Positions 1 to 5,984 of a DNA stretch of 8,243 bases are shown piece by piece; position 1 is the first letter of the stretch, and each line of letters starts with the position of its first letter. The stretch is from the NCBI GenBank assembly GCA_027021145.1, contig JALUUX010000076.1, positions 1 through 8,243 on the forward strand, in the 5' to 3' direction. This stretch comes from Candidatus Shapirobacteria bacterium (lineage in GTDB: Bacteria > Patescibacteriota > Microgenomatia > UBA12405 > JAHJSD01). The notes under the pieces are model-generated. The model did no database searches. It saw nothing but the letters and a program-made list of their open reading frames with translations, and was not told the DNA's origin. The translations under genes were made by a program, and so were the position numbers.

Positions 1-110
1 GTTGATGTGGAAGGTGGGGCAGGATAGGGATGTTCCATGCCTGTTCTGACTTCTATGATTCTGTCTGTTAGTTGTGGTTTTGGCCGGTATGTGTGCGATC
101 GTTCAGGCAT
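1..110 (-). CDS. possible truncated minus-strand reading frame, unknown product
   Basis: An open frame starts at the ATG complementary to 108-110 and runs leftward out of the window for 36 codons without a stop. The other two frames I followed on the opposite strand are closed within this stretch. The predicted peptide is basic and proline-rich (it begins MPERSHTYRPKPQLTDRII). I do not recognise a family. There is no Shine-Dalgarno; a TTTAAT hexamer lies 7 nt upstream of the ATG and could be a -10 element of a leaderless transcript. An open run of 36 codons can arise by chance, so this is tentative. The stretch is visibly richer in GC than the AT-rich DNA at 111-273. Confidence 0.25.
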   Translation of the reverse strand, partial: MPERSHTYRPKPQLTDRIIEVRTGMEHPYPAPPSTS

Positions 111-273
111 AGTGCAAATTAAAATCGATAAATAACTTGCTCTAATAAAAGATTTTTCTAATAACAAGGAACATCGATAATTGCCTTAATATCTGGTGTA
201 GTTTAGTTATGCTAACTGAAACATTTTTCCGCTTGGATACAATAAGCCATTTTACCAATAAAGAAGGAACAAA
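111..273. other. AT-rich intergenic stretch with short direct repeats
   Basis: No gene is visible. Two 8-bp words each occur twice: ATCGATAA at 124-131 and 173-180, and TCTAATAA at 141-148 and 157-164. A small hairpin (AGTTA-TGC-TAACT) lies near 207-219. The repeats are short and the DNA is AT-rich, so they may be coincidental. I see no tRNA and no convincing terminator. Confidence 0.4.
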
Positions 274-1281
274 TCAATCAACTGTACTGGACGGATACAT
301 CGGTAACACTCCCAGGTCTTTTAATACCTTGTTGGTATATCCTATAGGTGTCTGATAGTTGAGAGCCTGGTGTGGTCTCTCAAAATTGTAAAGGATCAAC
401 CAGTCAGTTAATTCCTGATTGGCTTTTGTTAAGCTGTTCTCGGTCAGATGATACTCAAAGGTTTCTGAAAAGGCAAGGAACTCTTGTTCAAGAGTACGGT
501 TGAATCTCTCATTGATAGAGTTATCTTTAGGAGTTCTTACTCTAGTATAGATGTGCTTAATCTTCAACTTCCTGCAAGCAGCCTCAAAGTATTTGTCCCA
601 CTCACTGCCATTGTCTGTTAAAACAGCGGCAATCTTTCCCTCTGTTAGAACTAAGAGTCTTAAAAGGAAATCAAAAGCAGACAAAGAGGATTTAGTTTTG
701 TAGCAGTAAGCATAGGCAAACTTCTTTTGGTAATCAATAGCAGTGAGAATATATCTTTTGGTATTCCAAGGAAGATACAAAACAACGGTATCAAGACAGA
801 AAAAGAAGGGTTTCTCTTTAGTGATTAATGAGAGAGGATTAACCTCAAAGATTCTAATCTTTCTTTTGCCTTTACTTTTAATCCTTTTGGTTCTTATCCT
901 TTTGGCTTTGTTAGGATCAGGATAGAGGTTCTCATCTTGAATTACTTGCTGAATATGATGTTGGGAAATGTATTCCTGATATCGCTCCTGATACTTCTGC
1001 TGGAGTTTCATTTTTCCCCAACAGAGAAATTCTTTCCTCAGCTTAATAATCCTCTCTCTCTGAGAAAGAGTTAGTTCTGGCTGCCTTTTAGTCTTTGGTG
1101 CTCTTGATTGATTCTCTAGAGAAGATAACTTCTTGCCACTTTCTTCATATCTCTTTTTCCATTTGTAGAAAGTCTTAGGGCTAACCTTAAAGAGCTTAGC
1201 TGTTAATTGAGCATCTCTGACTTGATAGTAAAACTCAATCATGGCTAACCGTTGTTGTGCTAAAATACTGATGTCTCCCAT
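274..1281 (-). CDS. IS481/IS3-like DDE transposase
   Basis: This 335-residue transposase catalyses cut or copy transfer of its insertion sequence. Residues about 7-60 form a helix-turn-helix region with a KTFYKWKKRY recognition-helix pattern. The rve-type integrase core follows. The DDE triad is D164 (CLDTV), D223 (LTDNGSEW) and E258 (NSINERF), with the family-typical 34 residues between the second Asp and the Glu. The YNFERPHQAL motif at 298-307 is characteristic of IS3/IS481 enzymes. I chose the ATG at 1281 because AAGGAGGT lies a few bases upstream. The frame also extends in phase to an ATG at 1398, adding 39 residues, but that start has no such signal. The core looks intact, so the gene may be functional. 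The IS481 assignment rests on motif layout; a neighbouring IS3-group family is possible. Confidence 0.9.
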   Translation of the reverse strand: MGDISILAQQRLAMIEFYYQVRDAQLTAKLFKVSPKTFYKWKKRYEESGKKLSSLENQSRAPKTKRQPELTLSQRERIIKLRKEFLCWGKMKLQQKYQERYQEYISQHHIQQVIQDENLYPDPNKAKRIRTKRIKSKGKRKIRIFEVNPLSLITKEKPFFFCLDTVVLYLPWNTKRYILTAIDYQKKFAYAYCYKTKSSLSAFDFLLRLLVLTEGKIAAVLTDNGSEWDKYFEAACRKLKIKHIYTRVRTPKDNSINERFNRTLEQEFLAFSETFEYHLTENSLTKANQELTDWLILYNFERPHQALNYQTPIGYTNKVLKDLGVLPMYPSSTVD

Positions 1282-1322
1282 ACTGGACCTCCTTTCTTGG
1301 AGAAACTTTAACCACCAGTATG
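283..1322 (-). mobile_element. probable insertion sequence carrying the transposase, ends uncertain
   Basis: The transposase gene occupies almost the whole element. A possible left end begins TGTACTGG at 283. A partly matching inverted TACTGG lies at 1315-1320 (the minus strand there reads CATACTGG), giving an element of about 1.04 kb, ordinary for this family. The match is only six clear bases and I found no target-site duplication, so both ends are provisional. If the left end is right, the transposase stop codon at 274-276 lies just outside the element and is supplied by flanking DNA. Confidence 0.5.
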
Positions 1323-1327
1323 GGAGA
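1274..1327 (-). repeat. 13-bp perfect inverted repeat around the transposase start
   Basis: The plus strand has TCTCCCATACTGG at 1274-1286 and its exact reverse complement CCAGTATGGGAGA at 1315-1327, separated by 28 nt. In a minus-strand transcript the two arms would pair. The transposase ATG (1281-1279) would lie inside the stem and the AGGAGGT in the loop. Transcripts entering from outside would fold this way and start poorly. Confidence 0.8.
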
Positions 1328-1496
1328 TTATACTTTAGAGAAAAATTTCCCGCTCCTGAAAGAATTGTTTGGTCGTTAATCCTTTTTGAATATCCCATGG
1401 TTGCTTTTGCTTAACCTATAATTCTTGATCCGTTTTGATACAGAAGTGTTACCCATGTTTCTCATCAAGGACAGCGCAGTAATAAATCCAAACAAT
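1328..1496. other. intergenic stretch upstream of the insertion sequence
   Basis: The transposase frame stays open as far as 1398 on the minus strand, but without start signals. From 1399 to 1496 I see no gene, tRNA or strong terminator. Confidence 0.4.
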
Positions 1497-1525
1497 TTGT
1501 CTATTTCGGTAGATCTTGCTAGAAT
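1497..1525 (+). promoter_or_regulatory. sigma70-type promoter of the DUF1003-like gene
   Basis: TTGTCT (1497-1502) and TAGAAT (1520-1525) are separated by exactly 17 nt. Transcription would start near 1532, leaving about 23 nt of leader before the ATG at 1555. An AGGGAG at 1527-1532 is too far upstream of the ATG to serve as a ribosome site. Confidence 0.6.
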
Positions 1526-1554
1526 AAGGGAGTGCGTTAAACAAATTTCTTGAC

Positions 1555-1890
1555 ATGTTTTTTCAGAAAATCTCGAACACCATTATCAAAACTACTAAAT
1601 GGCTAGCGGGAAGTTGGTGGGGGGTAATTCTACATGCTGCCTGGTTTACGGTCTGGCTAGCAAAAGATTTTGATATTAATATTCTCACCCTAGCAGTCTC
1701 CCTGGAAGCCATCTTTATTGGTATTTTTCTACTAATGGCTTCTGAGGAGGCTGAGATTAAGCGTGACCGAAGAGAAGCAGCGGCCCAAAAAAGAGCTACA
1801 GATATTATTGAGAGAATTTTAGATCTAGAACATAAAATTGAAAAACAACAACAACAAATATTAAAATTATTGACAGAGCAAAAGGTTTAA
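1555..1890 (+). CDS. small DUF1003-like two-helix membrane protein
   Basis: The 111-residue protein has two hydrophobic segments at about residues 20-36 (WWGVILHAAWFTVWLA) and 42-62 (LTLAVSLEAIFIGIFLL). A charged, glutamine-rich helix follows at 63-108 and is probably a coiled coil. The pattern of helix, short FD-containing loop, a TLxVSLEAIF helix, then a basic DR-rich stretch matches the DUF1003 membrane family, whose biochemical role is unknown. The ATG at 1555 is the only usual start after the in-frame stop at 1525-1527. It lacks a Shine-Dalgarno. The stop codon ends one base before tRNA-Leu, so the transcript probably reads into the tRNA. The family call rests on pattern memory, not a search. 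Confidence 0.75.
   Translation: MFFQKISNTIIKTTKWLAGSWWGVILHAAWFTVWLAKDFDINILTLAVSLEAIFIGIFLLMASEEAEIKRDRREAAAQKRATDIIERILDLEHKIEKQQQQILKLLTEQKV
1838..1867 (+). promoter_or_regulatory. possible promoter for tRNA-Leu(UAA)
   Basis: TTGAAA (1838-1843) and TAAAAT (1862-1867) are 18 nt apart, inside the 3' end of the DUF1003-like gene. Initiation near 1874 would give a tRNA leader of roughly 18 nt. Local AT richness makes a chance match possible. Confidence 0.4.
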
Positions 1891-1891
1891 A

Positions 1892-1976
1892 GCCGTGGTG
1901 CTGGAACTGGTAGACAGGCGAGACTTAAAATCTCGTGTCCATTTTGGACGTGCGGGTTCGAGTCCCGCCCACGGCA
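1892..1976 (+). tRNA. tRNA-Leu(UAA)
   Basis: The acceptor arms GCCGTGG (1892-1898) and CCACGGC (1969-1975) pair perfectly, with discriminator A at 1976. The anticodon stem CGAGA/TCTCG encloses CTTAAAA, giving anticodon TAA at 1926-1928. A long variable arm (about TGTCC-ATTTT-GGACG) marks a class II tRNA, and the T arm is GCGGG-TTCGAGT-CCCGC. No CCA is encoded; the next bases are CTAG, so CCA must be added after processing. It lies between the DUF1003-like and menorin-like genes with almost no spacing. Confidence 0.97.
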
Positions 1977-1980
1977 CTAG

Positions 1981-2748
1981 GTGACCAGGTCCTATCAATT
2001 CCTATTAGACTATTTCCATGCCACAGAACTAGGTCAACTCCGATGGGCCCATAGAGTCAATAGCTCTGCAAGGTTAACCACCACCCTCCAGATATCAAAA
2101 ATCAACATTGTGGAAGGAGATGTCAGTCTAGATACTAGTCACAATCTTATAATGGCTCATCCACCAAAAAGGGAGAGCGACCTCACCTTTACAGAATGGA
2201 TAACCAAGTTAATAGCGGCTAAAAGGGGCATTAAAATTGATCTAAAGTCGCCTCAAGCTCTGGAGGGGGTGATAGCTCGACTTACATCTTGGGGGAGTTT
2301 TTCCAATCCTCTATTTATTAATGCAGACTTATGTCAAGGTCCCGGCGGAAGGACTCCTTTATTTAACACCAAGGAATTTTTCTCTCAAATTGCAAAACTG
2401 AAAGGTCTCTCTCTAGTTGTGTCGGTGGGGTGGACTACATCATTTTCTCCATCTTATTCTTATACTAAACAGATGATCGATGAAATGATAAACCTCACTT
2501 CTCATTATAAAGGTGCAATTAGCTATTGTATTCGTTCTAGTTATTATTTCAAACAGGTAAAAATGATTAATTCACTAATCAGAGAAAAGAATCATAGTCT
2601 AACCTTTTGGAATAATGAAAAATTAACTCCCCAAGTTATTAAGGCGTTGGTAAAATTTTCCAATAGAAAAAGGTGTTTTTATGATTTAATTAATTCCAGA
2701 ATGCAGCCGGTTGACATTTTTCCCCCTGAGTACTATACTACTGTATAG
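1981..2748 (+). CDS. menorin/FAM151-type DUF2181 protein (GDPD-like phosphodiesterase fold)
   Basis: This 255-residue protein carries the order of motifs typical of the FAM151/menorin (DUF2181) family, a branch of the PLC-like/GDPD TIM-barrel superfamily. They are WAHRVNS (22-28), VEGDV (44-48), IMAHPPKRESDLT (57-69), GIKIDLKS (83-90), LFINADL (111-117) and VGWTT (149-153). H24, E45, D47 and H60 sit where the superfamily places catalytic or metal-binding residues. There is no signal peptide, so it is probably cytosolic. The substrate is unknown even for the animal members. The start is GTG at 1981, directly after an in-frame TAG; no other usual start precedes the first motif, and there is no Shine-Dalgarno. 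The gene lies 4 nt after tRNA-Leu(UAA), and its last codons hold the promoter and operator of the next gene. Confidence 0.85.
   Translation: MTRSYQFLLDYFHATELGQLRWAHRVNSSARLTTTLQISKINIVEGDVSLDTSHNLIMAHPPKRESDLTFTEWITKLIAAKRGIKIDLKSPQALEGVIARLTSWGSFSNPLFINADLCQGPGGRTPLFNTKEFFSQIAKLKGLSLVVSVGWTTSFSPSYSYTKQMIDEMINLTSHYKGAISYCIRSSYYFKQVKMINSLIREKNHSLTFWNNEKLTPQVIKALVKFSNRKRCFYDLINSRMQPVDIFPPEYYTTV
2711..2739 (+). promoter_or_regulatory. strong promoter of the csoR-like/trx operon
   Basis: TTGACA (2711-2716) and TATACT (2734-2739) are separated by exactly 17 nt. The promoter lies inside the last codons of the menorin-like gene. Initiation would fall at about 2746-2748, only 2-4 nt before the repressor's ATG at 2750, so the mRNA would be almost leaderless. 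Confidence 0.8.
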
Positions 2749-2750
2749 TA
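2731..2750. promoter_or_regulatory. 20-bp palindromic operator of the CsoR-like repressor
   Basis: TACTATAC-TACT-GTATAGTA is a perfect 8-bp inverted repeat with a 4-nt centre. It covers the -10 box, the expected transcription start and the first base of the repressor's ATG. The outer TACT...AGTA resembles the ends of RcnR-type operators, although the G/C tract usual in that family is absent. Bound repressor would block its own promoter. Confidence 0.7.
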
Positions 2751-2989
2751 TGGATGGCGAACTTAAAAAACGATTAAAAAAAATCAAAGGACAACTTGAA
2801 GGAGTAGAAAGAATGTTGGCTCAGAATAGAAGTTGTGAGGAAATTTTTCAACAACTTCAAGCAGTTCGCTCGGCCACAAGGGAAGTGATGCTTATTTTAA
2901 TTGAGGACGAAATTTGTCGAACAATATCACCAAAGAAGAAAAAACTTTTACTCGAAAAAATCAAATTATTATTTAAAATCAAACAATAG
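2750..2989 (+). CDS. CsoR/RcnR/FrmR-family repressor (DUF156) with altered ligand set
   Basis: The 79-residue all-helical protein matches the DUF156 family: LKKIKGQLEGVERML (9-23), then CEEIFQQLQAVRSA (29-42) and LIEDEI (50-55). Members are tetramers that leave DNA when they bind copper, nickel, formaldehyde or persulfide. The first ligand Cys is present (C29). The usual His is E54. The second Cys is C56, two residues before its usual place in the H-x3-C pattern, so the classic copper site is missing. I chose the ATG at 2750, which fits the family N-terminus; an earlier in-frame TTG at 2711 would be the -35 box itself. Thioredoxin starts 10 nt after the stop, which favours a thiol or redox signal over metal. 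The inducer cannot be told from sequence. Confidence 0.88.
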   Translation: MDGELKKRLKKIKGQLEGVERMLAQNRSCEEIFQQLQAVRSATREVMLILIEDEICRTISPKKKKLLLEKIKLLFKIKQ

Positions 2990-2999
2990 AGGAGGAGTT

Positions 3000-3338
3000 A
3001 TGGCAGTCAAAATCTTAACCGACCAAAACTTTGATCAAGAAGTACTAAAAACTAATAAGCCAGTTATAGTAGACTTTTGGGCACCTTGGTGTGGCCCCTG
3101 CCAACTAATGGGACCAATCATTGAGGAACTGGCCGAAGAAACGGGAGAGAAAGTTGTCGTGGGAAAACTTAATGTTGACGAAAATCCAATTACTGCTCAA
3201 AAATACGGGGTTATGAGCATTCCCACTCTTATTATTTTTAAAGGTGGAATAATTATCGATCAAATTATCGGCGTTCAACCAAAAGAAGTGTTAAAAGAAA
3301 GATTGGAGACTCTAATTAATAATTCCAGAAATGATTGA
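3000..3338 (+). CDS. trxA: thioredoxin
   Basis: This is a typical 112-residue cytosolic thioredoxin that reduces protein disulfides. The WCGPC active site is at 30-34, the buried Asp is D25 in VDFWA, and the cis-proline is P75 in SIPTL. The glycine near the C-terminus (G91) is present. The start at 3000 is set by a strong AGAGGAGG just upstream. It is the second gene of an operon with the repressor, 10 nt apart. No thioredoxin reductase is in the window. A 17-codon frame overlaps its stop at 3331-3384 but has no ribosome site. Confidence 0.96.
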   Translation: MAVKILTDQNFDQEVLKTNKPVIVDFWAPWCGPCQLMGPIIEELAEETGEKVVVGKLNVDENPITAQKYGVMSIPTLIIFKGGIIIDQIIGVQPKEVLKERLETLINNSRND

Positions 3339-3423
3339 GACTATAGGCCAAGTTGGCTTTTGGTTTGCTAAAAAACAAATTTAAAATTGCTACTGTTTAA
3401 AGATTGAGGGGGTAAGTCTAATA

Positions 3424-4527
3424 TCACTTTTTGATGAAATATAAAATTGTTTCATCTCTAAGGGGAAAAGAAAAAGGAACCGGTTGAGCGGGGAACTTAG
3501 CTCCGGGTCCCCAAATAAGGACTTCGTTTACCTGATTCAATAGCTCAGAGGAAATCTTTTTAATCGCATCAACCACAACAGCTCCTTTTCTCAGAATCAA
3601 TGGATGGATAAAGTCTGGCTCAGCTGAACGACTTCTTTTCAAATAAATTCTAATCAATCCCAGGGCTTGCCAAATAGCCTCCTTCAATTGCTTAAGACCA
3701 ATTTTTTTCTTAGCGCTAACCAAAATCCTGTTTTTGTCCTTGAAAGCGGGCTCCCTATCAACCTGACTAATCACTTCAATTGCGGGCAAATAAATTCTAT
3801 TACCAGAAAAAACATCAATTAATTGATCAATTGATCGGACTGGCTCTTGAAAAATAACTTCGGCATTTTTAATACCAAATTCTTGAGCAATCCCAACTAC
3901 CGTCTCCCTTCTAAAATGATTGAATGGATCAATAATTCTGATACCGCCTCGATTAGTCTTTTTTATTTCTACTCTTGGCAACCGCTGATTTAATCTAATT
4001 CCAGCCCGATACAATTCATATCTGATCTTTTCAAACCAATCTAACCGATCAACGTCAGTCATTAAGATAACCAAATCAGAGCCTCGAATAGCAGAAATAA
4101 CCCTCTTACCATCACCTCTTCCCTCAGAAGCTCCCTCGACTAATCCCGGCAAATCAAAAATCTGAATTCTTGCCCCCCTATATTCCATTATTCCTGGAAC
4201 CACCGCCAAAGTAGTAAAATCATAGTGGCCCGTTTTTGACCGAGCACCAGTTAATACATTTAAAAGGGTTGATTTTCCTGCCGATGGCGGTCCCACTAAA
4301 GCACAACTAGCATCGCCATGCTTCTTGATGGCGTAGCCTATCCCTCCACCACCAGCCATCTTCCCCTCTCTTCCCTCCAACTCTCGCTTTAGGCGAGCGA
4401 TCTTTGCTTTTAGAAGGCCGACATGATGCTCTGTGCCTTTATGATAGGGGGTCTCTCGAACTTCCTGCTCCAACTGTTTTATCTTATCAAGAATGGTTTG
4501 ACAAGCAAAGTTTTTGGTTGCTCCCAT
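3424..4527 (-). CDS. DRG/Rbg-type GTPase with TGS domain
   Basis: The 367-residue protein follows the DRG (developmentally regulated GTP-binding) layout known from archaea and eukaryotes. A helical N-terminus (HHVGLLKAKIARLKREL) leads to a GGGGIG linker. The P-loop GPPSAGKST is at 79-87, FTTL near 104-107, and the G3 motif DLPG at 125-128. The DRG insert (GIRLNQRLP, GNRIYLPAIEV) interrupts the G domain, and SAK follows at 271-273. A TGS domain covers about 293-367 (DFIHPLIL, VLIWGPGAKFPAQPV). The G4 motif, normally NKxD, reads SQVD (254-257), which may weaken guanine specificity. DRG proteins act on ribosomes in translation; that role is inferred here. I chose the ATG at 4527; a TTG at 4545 would add six residues. 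No Shine-Dalgarno is visible. It diverges from the secreted hydrolase. Confidence 0.9.
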   Translation of the reverse strand: MGATKNFACQTILDKIKQLEQEVRETPYHKGTEHHVGLLKAKIARLKRELEGREGKMAGGGGIGYAIKKHGDASCALVGPPSAGKSTLLNVLTGARSKTGHYDFTTLAVVPGIMEYRGARIQIFDLPGLVEGASEGRGDGKRVISAIRGSDLVILMTDVDRLDWFEKIRYELYRAGIRLNQRLPRVEIKKTNRGGIRIIDPFNHFRRETVVGIAQEFGIKNAEVIFQEPVRSIDQLIDVFSGNRIYLPAIEVISQVDREPAFKDKNRILVSAKKKIGLKQLKEAIWQALGLIRIYLKRSRSAEPDFIHPLILRKGAVVVDAIKKISSELLNQVNEVLIWGPGAKFPAQPVPFSFPLRDETILYFIKK

Positions 4528-4535
4528 GCTAAAAT
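4527..4535 (+). promoter_or_regulatory. extended -10 promoter of the secreted hydrolase
   Basis: TGCTAAAAT is an extended -10 (TGn plus TAAAAT). It lies 9 nt before the ATG at 4545, so the transcript would start about 3 nt before the start codon. A TTGACA at 4498-4503 is 26 nt away, too far to pair with it. The element overlaps the start codon of the divergent GTPase gene. Confidence 0.5.
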
Positions 4536-4544
4536 TAGGCCGCA

Positions 4545-5984
4545 ATGAAAAAAATCACCCACTTTATTATTATATCAGCCATCCTAACCTCTTCTTGGTT
4601 CTTCTCCCGACTACCAACCTCCGTAATCGCTCAAGATAAGCTTGATTGGGTCAAAAACAAATTTGGGATTCATATTACCTCTAATCCTCGCGATCTCTCT
4701 CTAGCAGCTAAACTTTTAAACAGTAATGGTGGTGACTGGAGTTGGATTACTGTAGTTATTAGAAAAGATGAGCTGAACCGAGAGCAGTGGCAAGACTTCT
4801 TTGATCAATGCCGGCGCCTTCATCTTATTCCCATCGTTCGCTTAGCTACTAAAAACAACGGCCGTGTCTGGCAAAAACCGGAAAAGGAAGAGGTGCAAAA
4901 AATAGCCGATTTTCTTAACTCCCTCATCTGGCCCATTAAAAATCAATTTGTCATTATTTACAACGAGCCCAATCGGGCTGATGAATGGGGTGGGGGAGTC
5001 GACCCCAAAAATTACTTCGAAATTTTAAATTTTGCGGTCGATTATTTTCATCAACTCAACCGAAATTTCTTTATCATTTCAGCGGGACTAGATTTGGCAG
5101 CCCCCCAGAAACCACCTCAATTCTTCTCGGCGGAAAATTTCTATCGCCAGGGTTATCTTTACCGTCCTCAAGTCTTCGAGAAGATCGATGGAATAGCCTC
5201 TCATTCCTATCCTAATCACGGCTTCATCGGCTCTCCTCGTGATTGGGGCAAAACGAGCATCAGGGGTTATCTCTGGGAAATCAACTATCTAGCTCAATTA
5301 GGAGTTAAAAGAAAACTACCTGTTTTCATCACTGAAACTGGCTGGCCCCACCAAGAAGGAATTGGCTCGAAGCCAAATTTTTACTCTGCCCAAAAAGTAG
5401 CCCGACTATTTGCTCAAGCATTCCCTGTTTGGATCAATGATCCCCAGGTAGTGGCAATTACCCCCTTTATCCTCAATTATCCTCAACCACCGTTTGATCA
5501 TTTCTCCTGGATTAATCATCAAGGAAAGAGGTATCCTCAATTCGATTGGCTCAAGCTTCTGGAAAAGCCCAGTCAAAAACCACCTCGAGAGGAGAAAATT
5601 ATCTTGGAAAAAATATCTTTTCCCTTCCTAGTTCAAACCGGCACTTCTTATCGAGGAAAAGTAATTCTAAAAAATAAAGGACAAACCATTTGGGGAGAAG
5701 AGAAATTCTGTCTTCAGCCCAAAACTAATGTTTCGCCAACAACCAACCTCTCCCCCTTATGCTTAAACGAAAATCAGTTAATCGAGCCCGATAAAAAAGT
5801 AACCATCGAATTTACCATCGAGATCAAAGAGCCAGTCCAAGACACCATTATCTTCGGATGGGAAAAGCTGCCTAATTTTGAAATTAAAAAGCTAACCACT
5901 ATTTTTCCCAGCCACACTATTTATCGCCGCAAAACCGGAATCTGGGAAAAAATCCTTAGTTTTCTTAAAAATGCTAAACTCTAA
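4545..5984 (+). CDS. secreted clan-A glycoside-hydrolase-like protein
   Basis: The 479-residue product begins with a signal peptide (KK, then hydrophobic 6-20, probable cleavage after SVIA at 26-29). Residues about 35-340 look like a clan GH-A TIM barrel. YNEP places the likely acid/base Glu at E141, and FITETGW places the likely nucleophile at E264; HSYP at 220-223 is a further barrel-end motif. This arrangement is seen in GH5/GH39/GH53-type enzymes, but I cannot name the family or the sugar. Residues about 355-460 are strand-rich (KVILKNKGQTIWGEEKFCL) and suggest an Ig-like domain with an NBR1/FW-like Trp. A basic tail (RRKTGIWEKILSFLKNAK) ends the protein. There is no Shine-Dalgarno; the ATG directly precedes a good signal peptide. 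The stop overlaps that of the converging gene by 3 nt. Confidence 0.8.
   Translation: MKKITHFIIISAILTSSWFFSRLPTSVIAQDKLDWVKNKFGIHITSNPRDLSLAAKLLNSNGGDWSWITVVIRKDELNREQWQDFFDQCRRLHLIPIVRLATKNNGRVWQKPEKEEVQKIADFLNSLIWPIKNQFVIIYNEPNRADEWGGGVDPKNYFEILNFAVDYFHQLNRNFFIISAGLDLAAPQKPPQFFSAENFYRQGYLYRPQVFEKIDGIASHSYPNHGFIGSPRDWGKTSIRGYLWEINYLAQLGVKRKLPVFITETGWPHQEGIGSKPNFYSAQKVARLFAQAFPVWINDPQVVAITPFILNYPQPPFDHFSWINHQGKRYPQFDWLKLLEKPSQKPPREEKIILEKISFPFLVQTGTSYRGKVILKNKGQTIWGEEKFCLQPKTNVSPTTNLSPLCLNENQLIEPDKKVTIEFTIEIKEPVQDTIIFGWEKLPNFEIKKLTTIFPSHTIYRRKTGIWEKILSFLKNAKL

Noticed and set aside
124..180. Short direct repeats as possible iterons or a CRISPR remnant
   Set aside because: Only two copies of each 8-bp word occur, unevenly spaced, in AT-rich DNA.
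743..925. Plus-strand open frame inside the transposase gene
   Set aside because: It is a low-complexity shadow of the transposase on the opposite strand, with no ribosome site.
1282..1398. In-frame 39-residue N-terminal extension of the transposase
   Set aside because: The start at 1281 has a strong Shine-Dalgarno; the extension has none and runs through the inverted repeat.
1870..1875. TTGACA just before tRNA-Leu(UAA)
   Set aside because: A -10 at the right distance would fall inside the tRNA and none is present.
2901..2999. Upstream in-frame extension of thioredoxin
   Set aside because: It overlaps the repressor gene in another frame, while the ATG at 3000 has a strong ribosome site and matches the family N-terminus.
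3347..3361. Possible terminator after thioredoxin (GCCA-AGT-TGGC plus TTTT)
   Set aside because: The stem is only 4 bp and the T tract is short and interrupted.
4985..5215. Second frame within the secreted hydrolase gene
   Set aside because: It is a shadow frame with no recognisable protein features.
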